Assembly (NCBI GenBank): GCA_029227215.1 | Contig: JAQXZM010000126.1 | Span: 1-40,183, forward strand | DNA length: 40,183 nt | Direction: 5' to 3' | Origin: Bifidobacteriaceae bacterium | Lineage (GTDB): Bacteria > Actinomycetota > Actinomycetes > Actinomycetales > Bifidobacteriaceae | Shown: positions 19,586-27,445 of the stretch, in pieces | Layout: the number at the start of each line of letters is the position of its first letter | Numbering within the stretch: the stretch's first letter is position 1 | Position numbers and translations under genes: made by a program | Notes under the pieces: model-generated | The model's database searches: none | What the model saw: the letters and a program-made list of their open reading frames with translations, nothing else | What the model was told of the DNA's origin: nothing

Positions 19586-21631
19586 CTACCGCACGCCGTT
19601 GTTGAATACGAAGTCCTGGATCTGCTGGCGCTGCTGCTCGAGCGCGGAAATCTCGGCGAGCTTGCGGAACTTCGCCTCCCCCTCGGGCAACGCCTTCATT
19701 TCGGCGCGGATCTGCGCGATGCGGCGCACGCAGCTGGCATCGAGCAGGTTCACGAGCAACTGCTGGGCGTACACGCGCTCCTGCCCGCTCGCAGCCCGCA
19801 GCGGCGCATCCGGCCCCGCCTCGCGCTGCTGTTCGATCACCTGCTGGTCGGCGACCACTGGCAGGGGCATCGCCGCAAGCTGCTCGACCACAGGGGCGAG
19901 CATCGGTCCCGCCATCTGCACCAGCGACGTCACCCATGCGGCGGCGCTCATCGGGCTGCCCTCGGGCGGCAACCCGCCCACCGCCTGCACCACGTCGAAC
20001 ACATCGCGGAACACGGGGATGCGGAAACTGGCCTCGTTGAGGTTGCCGAACTGCACGGGGTCGAACGCCCGCGGCACCTGCACCACCATGCCCATGAGCT
20101 GCTGCTCGGTGCTGAACACCGCATCGTCCACGCGGTAATAGTTCTGGTTGAGCGCGTCCCCGCGCACGATGGCGTGGCGGGCGGCTGCGTCAAGCTGCTG
20201 CGGCTCGCGTGACATCGGCGCACGCTGCGGATCGGGAGCGTAGATGTCTTCGGCGCGCACGCCCTGGCGACGGCGCTCGGCGAGCACATCCTGCTGCAAC
20301 GAGGCGACGTCCACGCCAATGCGCCCCGCCGCCTTGCGCGTGTAGGCGTTGACGAGCGACCGGTCGCGGATGCGCGCCAGGATCGGCGCCACGGCGCGCG
20401 CCGCGCCCACCTGCCCGGTGGTGTATTGCGTGTCGAAGCGGTCGATGATCGTGTCGATCACGAAATCATAGAGCGGCCGGGCGTCCTTGATGAGCGCGCG
20501 CACCGCGGCATCGCCGTCGTTGATGCGCAGATCGCACGGGTCCAGCCCGTCATGCGCCACCGCCACGAACGTCTGGGTGAGGAAGCGCCCGTCGAACTGG
20601 AAGGCGCGCAGCGCGGCCTTCTGCCCTGCCGAATCGCCATCGAACGTGAACACCACGCGCGAGCCCTGCGTGGGCCCGATGAGCTGGATGGCGCCCAGCT
20701 TCTCGTCGGCGATGAGCCGGCGCACGATCTTCGCGTGCTCCTCGCCGAACGCGGTGCCGCACGTCGCCACCGCAGTGGTGACGCCCGCCAGGTGGCATGC
20801 CATCACGTCGGTGTAGCCTTCCACAATCACGATCTGGTGCGTCTTGCGCACGGTCTCCTTCGCCATGTCGATGCCGTAAAGCACCTGGTTCTTGTGGTAG
20901 AGCTTCGTGTCGGGCGTGTTGATGTACTTGGCGGCGATGCGATCGTCGTCATACAGCTTGCGCGCGCCGAAGCCGAGCGTGCGGCCGGTGGTGTCACGGA
21001 TGGGCCACGTGACCCTGCCGCGGAAGTAGTCATAGGCGCCGCTCGGTCCCTTGCGGGCGAGGCCCGCCTCCACCATCTCCTCGATGGTGAAGCCTTTGGC
21101 GGAGAGGTGCCGCACGAGCTCATGCCCGCCCAGCGGCGCGTAGCCGCAGCCGAAGCGTTCGCAATCGGCGCGCTGGAACTTGCGCCCCGCAAGCAATTGC
21201 CGCGCCGGCAGCGCCTCTTTCGAAGCCAGCTGGGCGGCGAAGAAGTTCTGCGCCTCGGAGCATGCCTCGAGCAGCCTCACGCGCGTAACGCCCTTGGGCT
21301 GCTGCATACCGCCCTGCCCCCTGCTGGGCTGCTCGTAATGCAGCTCGTAGTGGTAGCGATCCGCGAGGATCTCCAGCGCCTCGCGGAAGTCCACGCCCTC
21401 GCGTTCCTCCACGTAGGCGAACACATCGCCGCTTTTGCCACAGCCGAAGCAATGCCAGTAGCCGTTGGTGGGGTTGACGGAGAAGCTCGGCGTCTTCTCG
21501 TCATGGAACGGGCACAGGCCCATGTATTGCGAGCCGCTGGGCTTGAGCGTCACGTCATCGGAGATCACGTCGTACAGGTTCGCCATGCTGCGAATCTTGT
21601 CGATGTCTTCCTTCACGACGAACCCGGCCAT
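19586..21631 (-). CDS. dnaG: DNA primase
   Basis: YMGLCPFHDEKTPSFSVNPTNGYWHCFGCGKSGDVF, VIVEGYTDVMACHLAG, FTFDGDSAGQKAA. Confidence 0.97.
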   Translation of the reverse strand: MAGFVVKEDIDKIRSMANLYDVISDDVTLKPSGSQYMGLCPFHDEKTPSFSVNPTNGYWHCFGCGKSGDVFAYVEEREGVDFREALEILADRYHYELHYEQPSRGQGGMQQPKGVTRVRLLEACSEAQNFFAAQLASKEALPARQLLAGRKFQRADCERFGCGYAPLGGHELVRHLSAKGFTIEEMVEAGLARKGPSGAYDYFRGRVTWPIRDTTGRTLGFGARKLYDDDRIAAKYINTPDTKLYHKNQVLYGIDMAKETVRKTHQIVIVEGYTDVMACHLAGVTTAVATCGTAFGEEHAKIVRRLIADEKLGAIQLIGPTQGSRVVFTFDGDSAGQKAALRAFQFDGRFLTQTFVAVAHDGLDPCDLRINDGDAAVRALIKDARPLYDFVIDTIIDRFDTQYTTGQVGAARAVAPILARIRDRSLVNAYTRKAAGRIGVDVASLQQDVLAERRRQGVRAEDIYAPDPQRAPMSREPQQLDAAARHAIVRGDALNQNYYRVDDAVFSTEQQLMGMVVQVPRAFDPVQFGNLNEASFRIPVFRDVFDVVQAVGGLPPEGSPMSAAAWVTSLVQMAGPMLAPVVEQLAAMPLPVVADQQVIEQQREAGPDAPLRAASGQERVYAQQLLVNLLDASCVRRIAQIRAEMKALPEGEAKFRKLAEISALEQQRQQIQDFVFNNGVR

Positions 21632-21660
21632 GTCCCCTCCTGTTCCGTTGATTCCGCTGG

Positions 21661-21762
21661 GCGATTGCTGGTGCGATTGCTGGCATGATCGCTGGTGCGG
21701 TTGCCTGCGCAGTGATGGTTGTGCAGTGATGCCAGCACAGTGATGCCAGTGCGCTGATACTT
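21661..21762. repeat. Compound tandem repeat upstream of dnaG (12-bp then 14-bp units)
   Basis: GCGATTGCTGGT GCGATTGCTGGC ATGATCGCTGGT GCGGTTGCCTGC, then GTGCAGTGATGCCA GCACAGTGATGCCA GTGCGCTGATACTT. Confidence 0.75.
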
Positions 21763-21813
21763 GTGCATTGACAGTTTACCGTGGCCGAATGCCCCGCGGC
21801 GTCGAGATTGCTT

Positions 21814-23283
21814 TCAGCCAAACAGCACGCTGTGGAGCGTGATGGCGCGCACGTCGGTGAGGCTCGCCACCTGGTCGATCGCCACGCGCAGCCGTTCACC
21901 GTCGTTGGCGGCGCGGAGCCAATCCTCTACGAACACCGGGTCGAGGGCGCTGCTGGGGCGCGGCGCGTCTTGCATGAGCACGCCCACCAGGTCGGCGACG
22001 ATGCGCCGCTGCTTGGTGTGGAACGGCTCCTTGCTGCGCGGGATCATCACATAGTGCGCGGCGATGCCCTTGAGCGCGGTGATCTCGTAGCGGGTGGCCT
22101 GCGGCACGATGACGTTCGCAGCGTACCGCGTGAGCCTGCCCGGCCCGTGCACGGCGCGGGTGGCTTCCTCCACGGAGGCGGCGAACCTGCCGATCAGGTC
22201 GGATGTGACGTTTTTCAGATGCGCGAGGCTGCGGCGCGAGCCGTCGAAATCCTCCACGAAGGCGCCGGCTGCGTGCAGACGCAGCAGCGCCGCTTCCAAT
22301 TCGTCGGCATCCCATTGCGCGCCGCACCAGCTGCGCGTGGATTCCACCACCGCCTCCACCTCGTGCGGGTCCGCCATCGCGGCGGGGTCGAACGCGCCGG
22401 TCGCCACGGCATCCTCCACGTCGTGCACGCTATAGGCGATGTCGTCAGACAGGTCCATGACCTGCGCCTCGACGGGCAGCGTCATCGGAGGCGCCCCGCG
22501 CTTGAGCCACGCGAACACCTCGCGGTCCTGCGGGTAGACGCAGAATTTCTTGGTGCCACGGCGCTGCGCTTCATCGAAATCCCAAGGGTATTTGACGGCG
22601 GCGTCAAGGCACGCGCGGGTGAGGTTGAGCCCCGCGGAGCGCCCGGCGAGCGGGCTGAGTGCGGTGGCGGCGGTGCTGCCACTGCCCATGCCGCTGACTC
22701 TTTTGGATTCGCCGCCGCTTGTGCCGGCGCCGCCGCCCGTGCCGGCACCGCCGCGACCTCCACGGAAATCGCCGTCAACATCGCCGCGGAAATCATCCGG
22801 GAAGAACACCTTGGGTTCGAGCCGGGTGAGCAGACGCAATGTCTGCGCGTTGCCTTCGAACCCGCCGATGCCTTGCGCCAGGCGGGCGAGCTCCGCCTCC
22901 CCGTTGTGCCCGAACGGCGGATGGCCAAGGTCGTGGGCGAGGCACGCGCAGTCCACCACGTCCGGATCGCAACCGAGCACGGTGGCGATCTGCCTGCCGA
23001 TCTGCGCCACTTCGAGCGTGTGGGTGAGGCGGGTGCGGGCGAAGTCATCGGTACCGGCGACGAGCACCTGGGTCTTGGCACCCAGGCGGCGCAGGGCACT
23101 GGAGTGGGTGAGCCGCGCGCGGTCGCGCTGGAAGGCGGTGCGCCGCTGGGATTTGCGGGATTCAGGCGCCCACCGTTCCATGTCGTGCACGTCGTAGCCA
23201 CGGCCGGCGGGGATCACTTCCCCGTCGCGGCCGATCATGCCTTCGAAGGCGTCCGTGAACGCCGACGCCCCGCCGTTCGCCAT
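21814..23283 (-). CDS. dgt: Deoxyguanosinetriphosphate triphosphohydrolase-like protein (HD domain)
   Basis: RDRARLTHSSALRRLGAKTQV, RTRLTHTLEVAQIGR, CLAHDLGHPPFGHNGE. Confidence 0.92.
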   Translation of the reverse strand: MANGGASAFTDAFEGMIGRDGEVIPAGRGYDVHDMERWAPESRKSQRRTAFQRDRARLTHSSALRRLGAKTQVLVAGTDDFARTRLTHTLEVAQIGRQIATVLGCDPDVVDCACLAHDLGHPPFGHNGEAELARLAQGIGGFEGNAQTLRLLTRLEPKVFFPDDFRGDVDGDFRGGRGGAGTGGGAGTSGGESKRVSGMGSGSTAATALSPLAGRSAGLNLTRACLDAAVKYPWDFDEAQRRGTKKFCVYPQDREVFAWLKRGAPPMTLPVEAQVMDLSDDIAYSVHDVEDAVATGAFDPAAMADPHEVEAVVESTRSWCGAQWDADELEAALLRLHAAGAFVEDFDGSRRSLAHLKNVTSDLIGRFAASVEEATRAVHGPGRLTRYAANVIVPQATRYEITALKGIAAHYVMIPRSKEPFHTKQRRIVADLVGVLMQDAPRPSSALDPVFVEDWLRAANDGERLRVAIDQVASLTDVRAITLHSVLFG

Positions 23284-23343
23284 GATTCCGCCCTCCTTGA
23301 ATGGAATCGGGTGCCGGCTCGTGCGGCACCCGTTGGAATTCGT

Positions 23344-24699
23344 TTACAGCAGCGTGTTCGGATCGAGCATCGCGCGGTCAGCCTCGGGCAGCACGTCGGC
23401 GTTGAGGTACAGGCGCGGAATGCGGTTGCGCAGGCAGGTGAAGATCTCGTAGCTGATCGTGTCCGCCGCGCGGGCCCAATCGTCGGCAGTGGGCTCCACG
23501 AAGCCGTCGCCGCGACCGGGGCCGAACAGCACCACGGTGTCGCCCTCCTGCACGCCCAGGTCGGCGGCGCGGCCCTTCAAATCAATGATGAACTGGTCCA
23601 TGCACACGCGGCCGCTCACGCGGTACAGACGCGGACCGTCGTTCGTCATCACGCGCACCGGGCCGCCGAGCTTGAGCTCGTGCTTGGCGCCCTGCGGGTC
23701 GAAGCCGGAGGCGGAGCGGTGGATGCCGTCCGCGTAGCCGAGCGGCACGATGGCGGTGCTCGTGTCTTGCGGGGTCAGGTAGGTGCGGCCGTAGGAGATG
23801 CCGTGGCCGGCCTCCACGTCCTTGACGGTGCCCAGCTGCGCCTGCAGCGTCATCGCCGGGGTGAGGCCCCAGTCGCGCGGCGTGCCCATCTCGGGGTCGG
23901 GCTCGTAGCCATACAGGCCCACGCCGGGGCGCGTGAGCTCGAAATGGATCTCCGGGCGGTTGAGCGTGGCGGCGGTGTTCGCCAGGTGGCGCATGCGCGG
24001 CGGGATGCCCGCGGCCTCCATGCGGCGGGTGAAGTCGTTGAAATTGCGCACCTGCTGGTCGGTCGCCGCCACGAAGTCCGGTGTGGACGGGGCGTCCGCC
24101 ACCGCGAGATGGCTCCACTGCCCCACGATGTCGAGCACGCCCTCCTTGGCGAGCGGCACGAGCTTGGCGAGCGCGGCGTCGAAGCCCTGCGGGGTGAAGC
24201 CGTTGCGGCCGAAGCCGGAATCCACCTTCACATGCACGCGGGCGGGCCTGCCCAGGCGCCGTGCGGCGGCAGCCACGCCATCGATGCCAGGCAAGGAGCC
24301 GACGGAGATGTCGATGTCGTTCTCGATCAGCTCGTCGAACGGCACTTCGGCGCCGGAGTAAACCCAGGTGAGGATGTGCGCGCGGTCCGGGCCGATGCCG
24401 GCCTTGCGCAGCAGCAGGGCCTCGTGGGACTGCGCGGTGCCCAGCCAGGTGGCGCCGCCTGCGAGCGCGGCGAGCGCCGCGGGGATGAGGCCGTGGCCAT
24501 AAGCGTCCGCCTTCACCACGCCCATGACCTCCGTGCCGGAGTGCGCGCCGCCGCACACGTCGACCAGGTGCGCCATGTTGTCGCGCAGGGCTTTCAGGTC
24601 CACGATCGCCTGCGCAGGGTACTGCCTGCGAGCGCGATCATAGTTTGCTTTGCCGGTTTCACTGGAGAAGGCCCACTGGGGCGCTGCACTCAAAGTCAT
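23344..24699 (-). CDS. alr: Alanine racemase
   Basis: GVVKADAYGHGLIPAALAAL PLP-lysine motif, RPGVGLYGYEPDP, GRVCMDQFIIDL. Confidence 0.95.
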   Translation of the reverse strand: MTLSAAPQWAFSSETGKANYDRARRQYPAQAIVDLKALRDNMAHLVDVCGGAHSGTEVMGVVKADAYGHGLIPAALAALAGGATWLGTAQSHEALLLRKAGIGPDRAHILTWVYSGAEVPFDELIENDIDISVGSLPGIDGVAAAARRLGRPARVHVKVDSGFGRNGFTPQGFDAALAKLVPLAKEGVLDIVGQWSHLAVADAPSTPDFVAATDQQVRNFNDFTRRMEAAGIPPRMRHLANTAATLNRPEIHFELTRPGVGLYGYEPDPEMGTPRDWGLTPAMTLQAQLGTVKDVEAGHGISYGRTYLTPQDTSTAIVPLGYADGIHRSASGFDPQGAKHELKLGGPVRVMTNDGPRLYRVSGRVCMDQFIIDLKGRAADLGVQEGDTVVLFGPGRGDGFVEPTADDWARAADTISYEIFTCLRNRIPRLYLNADVLPEADRAMLDPNTLL

Positions 24700-24782
24700 G
24701 CCTCTATTGTGCCCCGACCATGCGCCAAGCGTGTGCGCGTTGCGCATTTCGGTCGGGGCGTTTCTATCAGGCAATTGCTCTC

Positions 24783-24812
24783 GAAAAAGCCGGTTGGATT
24801 GCCCAACCGGCT
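24783..24812 (-). terminator. Terminator downstream of luxS
   Basis: Minus strand AGCCGGTTGG-gcaat-CCAACCGGCT-TTTTC. Confidence 0.8.
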
Positions 24813-24921
24813 ATGTGGTGACGAAGAATCGCCGATGCGTGCCGTACGACGCTGCGCCATGCGGCGTGCGAAAGTGGTGTCCCCGCAGCGGTCTGCGCGT
24901 GCCGCGCGACTCCACGCCATG

Positions 24922-24951
24922 CAGCGCCGATCAGCGCCGATCAGCGCCGAT
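24922..24951. repeat. 3 x 10-bp tandem repeat abutting the luxS stop codon
   Basis: CAGCGCCGAT x3; minus strand CTGATCGGCG units, the first containing the luxS TGA. Confidence 0.85.
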
Positions 24952-25496
24952 CAGACGATCTTGCTGCGGTCCCAGGCATCCGAGCTGATGCCTTCGTCCA
25001 GGATCTTCTTCGCCCATTCCTTGGCGGTGAACAGCGAATGATCGCGGTAGTTGCCGCAGCTCTTGATGTCGTGCGCCGGCACGTCGTCCCACGTGGCCTC
25101 GTAGGCGATGAACTCGAGGGACTCCTTGAGCGCCACCGCCACGTCGTGCGTGCTGTGACGGCCCCAGGCGAGCAGGTGGAAACCGGTGCGGCAGCCGAAC
25201 GGCGAGCAGTCGATGTAACCGGGGATGCGTTCACGCAGCGTCACGGCGATCGTGTGTTCGATGGTGTGCAGGCCGCCGGTGGGGATGGCGTTCTCGTTGG
25301 GCTGCACGAGACGCAGGTCGAAGTTCGAGATCTCGTCGCCCTTGGGTCCCTGCTCCACGTCGATGAGGCGCACATACGGCGCCTTGACGGTGGTGTGGTC
25401 GAGCGTGAAGCTCTCGACCACGGGCTTGCCGGTCTTGCTTTCTGCGGTGTTCGCGGCGGTCTGCGCGTTCTGTGCGCTTGCGGTGTTTTCTGCCAT
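24951..25496 (-). CDS. luxS: S-ribosylhomocysteine lyase
   Basis: [51 protein letters not shown]. Confidence 0.97.
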   Translation of the reverse strand: MAENTASAQNAQTAANTAESKTGKPVVESFTLDHTTVKAPYVRLIDVEQGPKGDEISNFDLRLVQPNENAIPTGGLHTIEHTIAVTLRERIPGYIDCSPFGCRTGFHLLAWGRHSTHDVAVALKESLEFIAYEATWDDVPAHDIKSCGNYRDHSLFTAKEWAKKILDEGISSDAWDRSKIV

Positions 25497-25637
25497 GTTT
25501 CCTCCTTGTGCCAGGCGATGATGCCAAATCCAGATAATGAATTCGTAAGGCTGACTCCCATTATCGTGCACACCACGCTCCACACGCCGCCCCGGCTATC
25601 GCTTGCACTTATGGCAGGCTACCGCGCCACCCATTCC

Positions 25638-25741
25638 GCCCAACTTACGGTTCCGACCAGCATTCCTAGCAAATCCAAGCGAAATGCTGGCCAACACCCC
25701 AAGTTCGCGGAAAAATGAATCGCCCAGCTTGAGATTCTGAC
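25638..25741. repeat. Palindromic intergenic repeat, copy 2, plus following half-element
   Basis: CGCCCAACTTACGGTTCCGACCAGCATT...AAATGCTGGCCAACACCCCAAGTTCGCGG then ATCGCCCAGCTTGAGATTCTGAC. Confidence 0.8.
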
Positions 25742-25758
25742 TTCCCTCTGCCCCGCCG

Positions 25759-25956
25759 CACCTCTGAGGATTCCCCGCCCTGCCGCATCGTCAGAGGTCC
25801 CGGCACCACCGCGGTACCAGAATCCCTGACCCTGCGAACGCATTTTCGACCCTCAGAGACAATGACACCCGATTCGCGGATTGTCAGAGGGAATGACACA
25901 AATTTCAAGACCAAAACCTCTGACAATTCAAAATCCAAAAGCAAAGTCAGCGATTC
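25759..25956 (-). repeat. Dispersed ~200-bp repeat, copy B (inverted relative to copy A)
   Basis: Minus strand translates to ESLTLLLDFELSEVLVLKFVSFPLTIRESGVIVSEGRKCVRRVRDSGTAVVPGPLT. Confidence 0.6.
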
Positions 25957-25971
25957 CAGCACCAGCCCCCA

Positions 25972-26044
25972 CGCCCAACTTACGGTTCCGGCCAGCATTC
26001 CAAGCAAATCCAAGCGAAATGCTGACCAACACCTCAAGTTCGCG
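25972..26044. repeat. Palindromic intergenic repeat, copy 3
   Basis: CGCCCAACTTACGGTTCCGGCCAGCATT...AAATGCTGACCAACACCTCAAGTTCGCG. Confidence 0.8.
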
Positions 26045-26055
26045 ACAGAAAGCAT

Positions 26056-26129
26056 CGCCCAGCTTGGGCTGACGGCCAGCATCATGCCCGCCGCACCGCC
26101 CAATGCTGCACACAACCCCAAGCTCGGCG
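26056..26129. repeat. Palindromic intergenic repeat, copy 4
   Basis: CGCCCAGCTTGGGCTGACGGCCAGCAT...AATGCTGCACACAACCCCAAGCTCGGCG. Confidence 0.75.
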
Positions 26130-26149
26130 AACTCCCCTGCGCCGCATGG

Positions 26150-27328
26150 CTACAGTTCGAGGGAGGCGAGGTCTTGGAGGCGCAGCACCCTGCCGTGACG
26201 GGTGTCGAAACTGTCGGCGCCGCTGTAGACAAGGAGGCGGTGCTCGGTATCCACGCCCATGCTATCGGCCATTTTGTCAATGGTCGCCCATGCATGCACA
26301 TCGTAGGTACTGCTTGCCTTCACTTCGATGACGTACTGCGGTTTTCCCGATTTCTCGATGACAAAGTCGATCTCCATGCCCCTGTTGTCACGCCAGTAAT
26401 ACAGCCGCGGCTCACGCCCGTGCATGTAATACTGCTTAATAATCTCCACGACAACCGCGTTCTCGAACAGATTGCCCCACGCATCCCCTCCACGCAGCTG
26501 CATAGGGCTCTCGATGCCTTGCAGATTGCACGCAAGACCCGTGTCGTAGAAATACAGTTTCGGCATCTTGACAAGCCGCTTTCCGTAATTCTTGTAATAC
26601 GGCAGCATGCGAAACGCAACGAAGCTGGACTCCAGAATCGACATCCAATCGTTGACGGTAATCCTGCTAACCCCGCACTCATTGGCAAAGTCCGAGGCAA
26701 CGTAGGATTTGCCGCATTGGTGCGCCGCATACTTCACGAACCGCGTGTAATCGGTGAGCTTGCGCACGCCAAGCTCCTTCCTTACATCACGCTCCACATA
26801 CGTGCGCAAGTAATCCTCATAGAAATTGACAGTGCGAATGGTACTGCCACCATAGAGTCTCGGATACCCGCCGCGAAACACCCACTCCTCGATGGAGTCG
26901 GGCCTTTCCGTATCCGCATCCGACGCGAGCACCTCGGAATACGACAACGGGAGCAGATGCCGGACCGCCACACGACCGGCGAGCGTTTGCGAAATCGTGT
27001 CGAGCAGCAGGAAATTCTGCGAACCCGTGAGCACGAACTGCCCTGGTTCGTTCGTTTCATCCACCACCTGTTGCAGATACGAGAAGAGCTGCGGCGTGCG
27101 CTGCGCCTCATCGAAGATGATGTGACGGTGGTACCGGCTCAAGAAATACCGGGGATCGTCATTGAAGGCACGGCGCGTATCAGGGTTCTCCATGCTCACA
27201 TATTCAAAGTCTGGGAAACACGCCTTGGCAAGGGTCGTCTTCCCGCTCTGCCGCGGTCCAGTGAGAGCGATGACAGGAAGTTCCGACGCTGAGAGGTGCA
27301 ACTCACGGGTCAATGCTCTTGGAATCAT
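26150..27328 (-). CDS. AAA_14/DUF4143-type ATPase (ATPase 1)
   Basis: Walker A GPRQSGKTTLA, Walker B HIIFDEAQR, LTGSQNFLLL, C-terminal MEIDFVIEKSGKPQYVIEVKAS. Confidence 0.9.
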   Translation of the reverse strand: MIPRALTRELHLSASELPVIALTGPRQSGKTTLAKACFPDFEYVSMENPDTRRAFNDDPRYFLSRYHRHIIFDEAQRTPQLFSYLQQVVDETNEPGQFVLTGSQNFLLLDTISQTLAGRVAVRHLLPLSYSEVLASDADTERPDSIEEWVFRGGYPRLYGGSTIRTVNFYEDYLRTYVERDVRKELGVRKLTDYTRFVKYAAHQCGKSYVASDFANECGVSRITVNDWMSILESSFVAFRMLPYYKNYGKRLVKMPKLYFYDTGLACNLQGIESPMQLRGGDAWGNLFENAVVVEIIKQYYMHGREPRLYYWRDNRGMEIDFVIEKSGKPQYVIEVKASSTYDVHAWATIDKMADSMGVDTEHRLLVYSGADSFDTRHGRVLRLQDLASLEL

Positions 27329-27336
27329 GCAATCCT

Positions 27337-27432
27337 CTACTATACAAATTCCACCAACATTACTATACAAATTGTACGGCTTCTACTATACATTTTGCAC
27401 TATCTCTACTATACAAATCGTACGTTATTCTA
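27337..27432. repeat. Tandem array, exact 23-bp period, 4 units plus a degenerate fifth, upstream of ATPase 1
   Basis: ACTATACAAATT/ACTATACATTTT/ACTATACAAATC starts at 27339, 27362, 27385 and 27408. Confidence 0.92.
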
Positions 27433-27445
27433 CGATGCACCATGC

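Noticed and set aside
18902-19590. tRNA-Arg as attachment site of an integrated element
   Set aside because: No integrase gene and no duplicated tRNA 3' end found in the window; dnaG follows directly
21781-25041. 1086-aa plus-strand ORF
   Set aside because: Antisense to dgt and alr, which are clear enzymes; long antisense frames are expected in high-GC DNA
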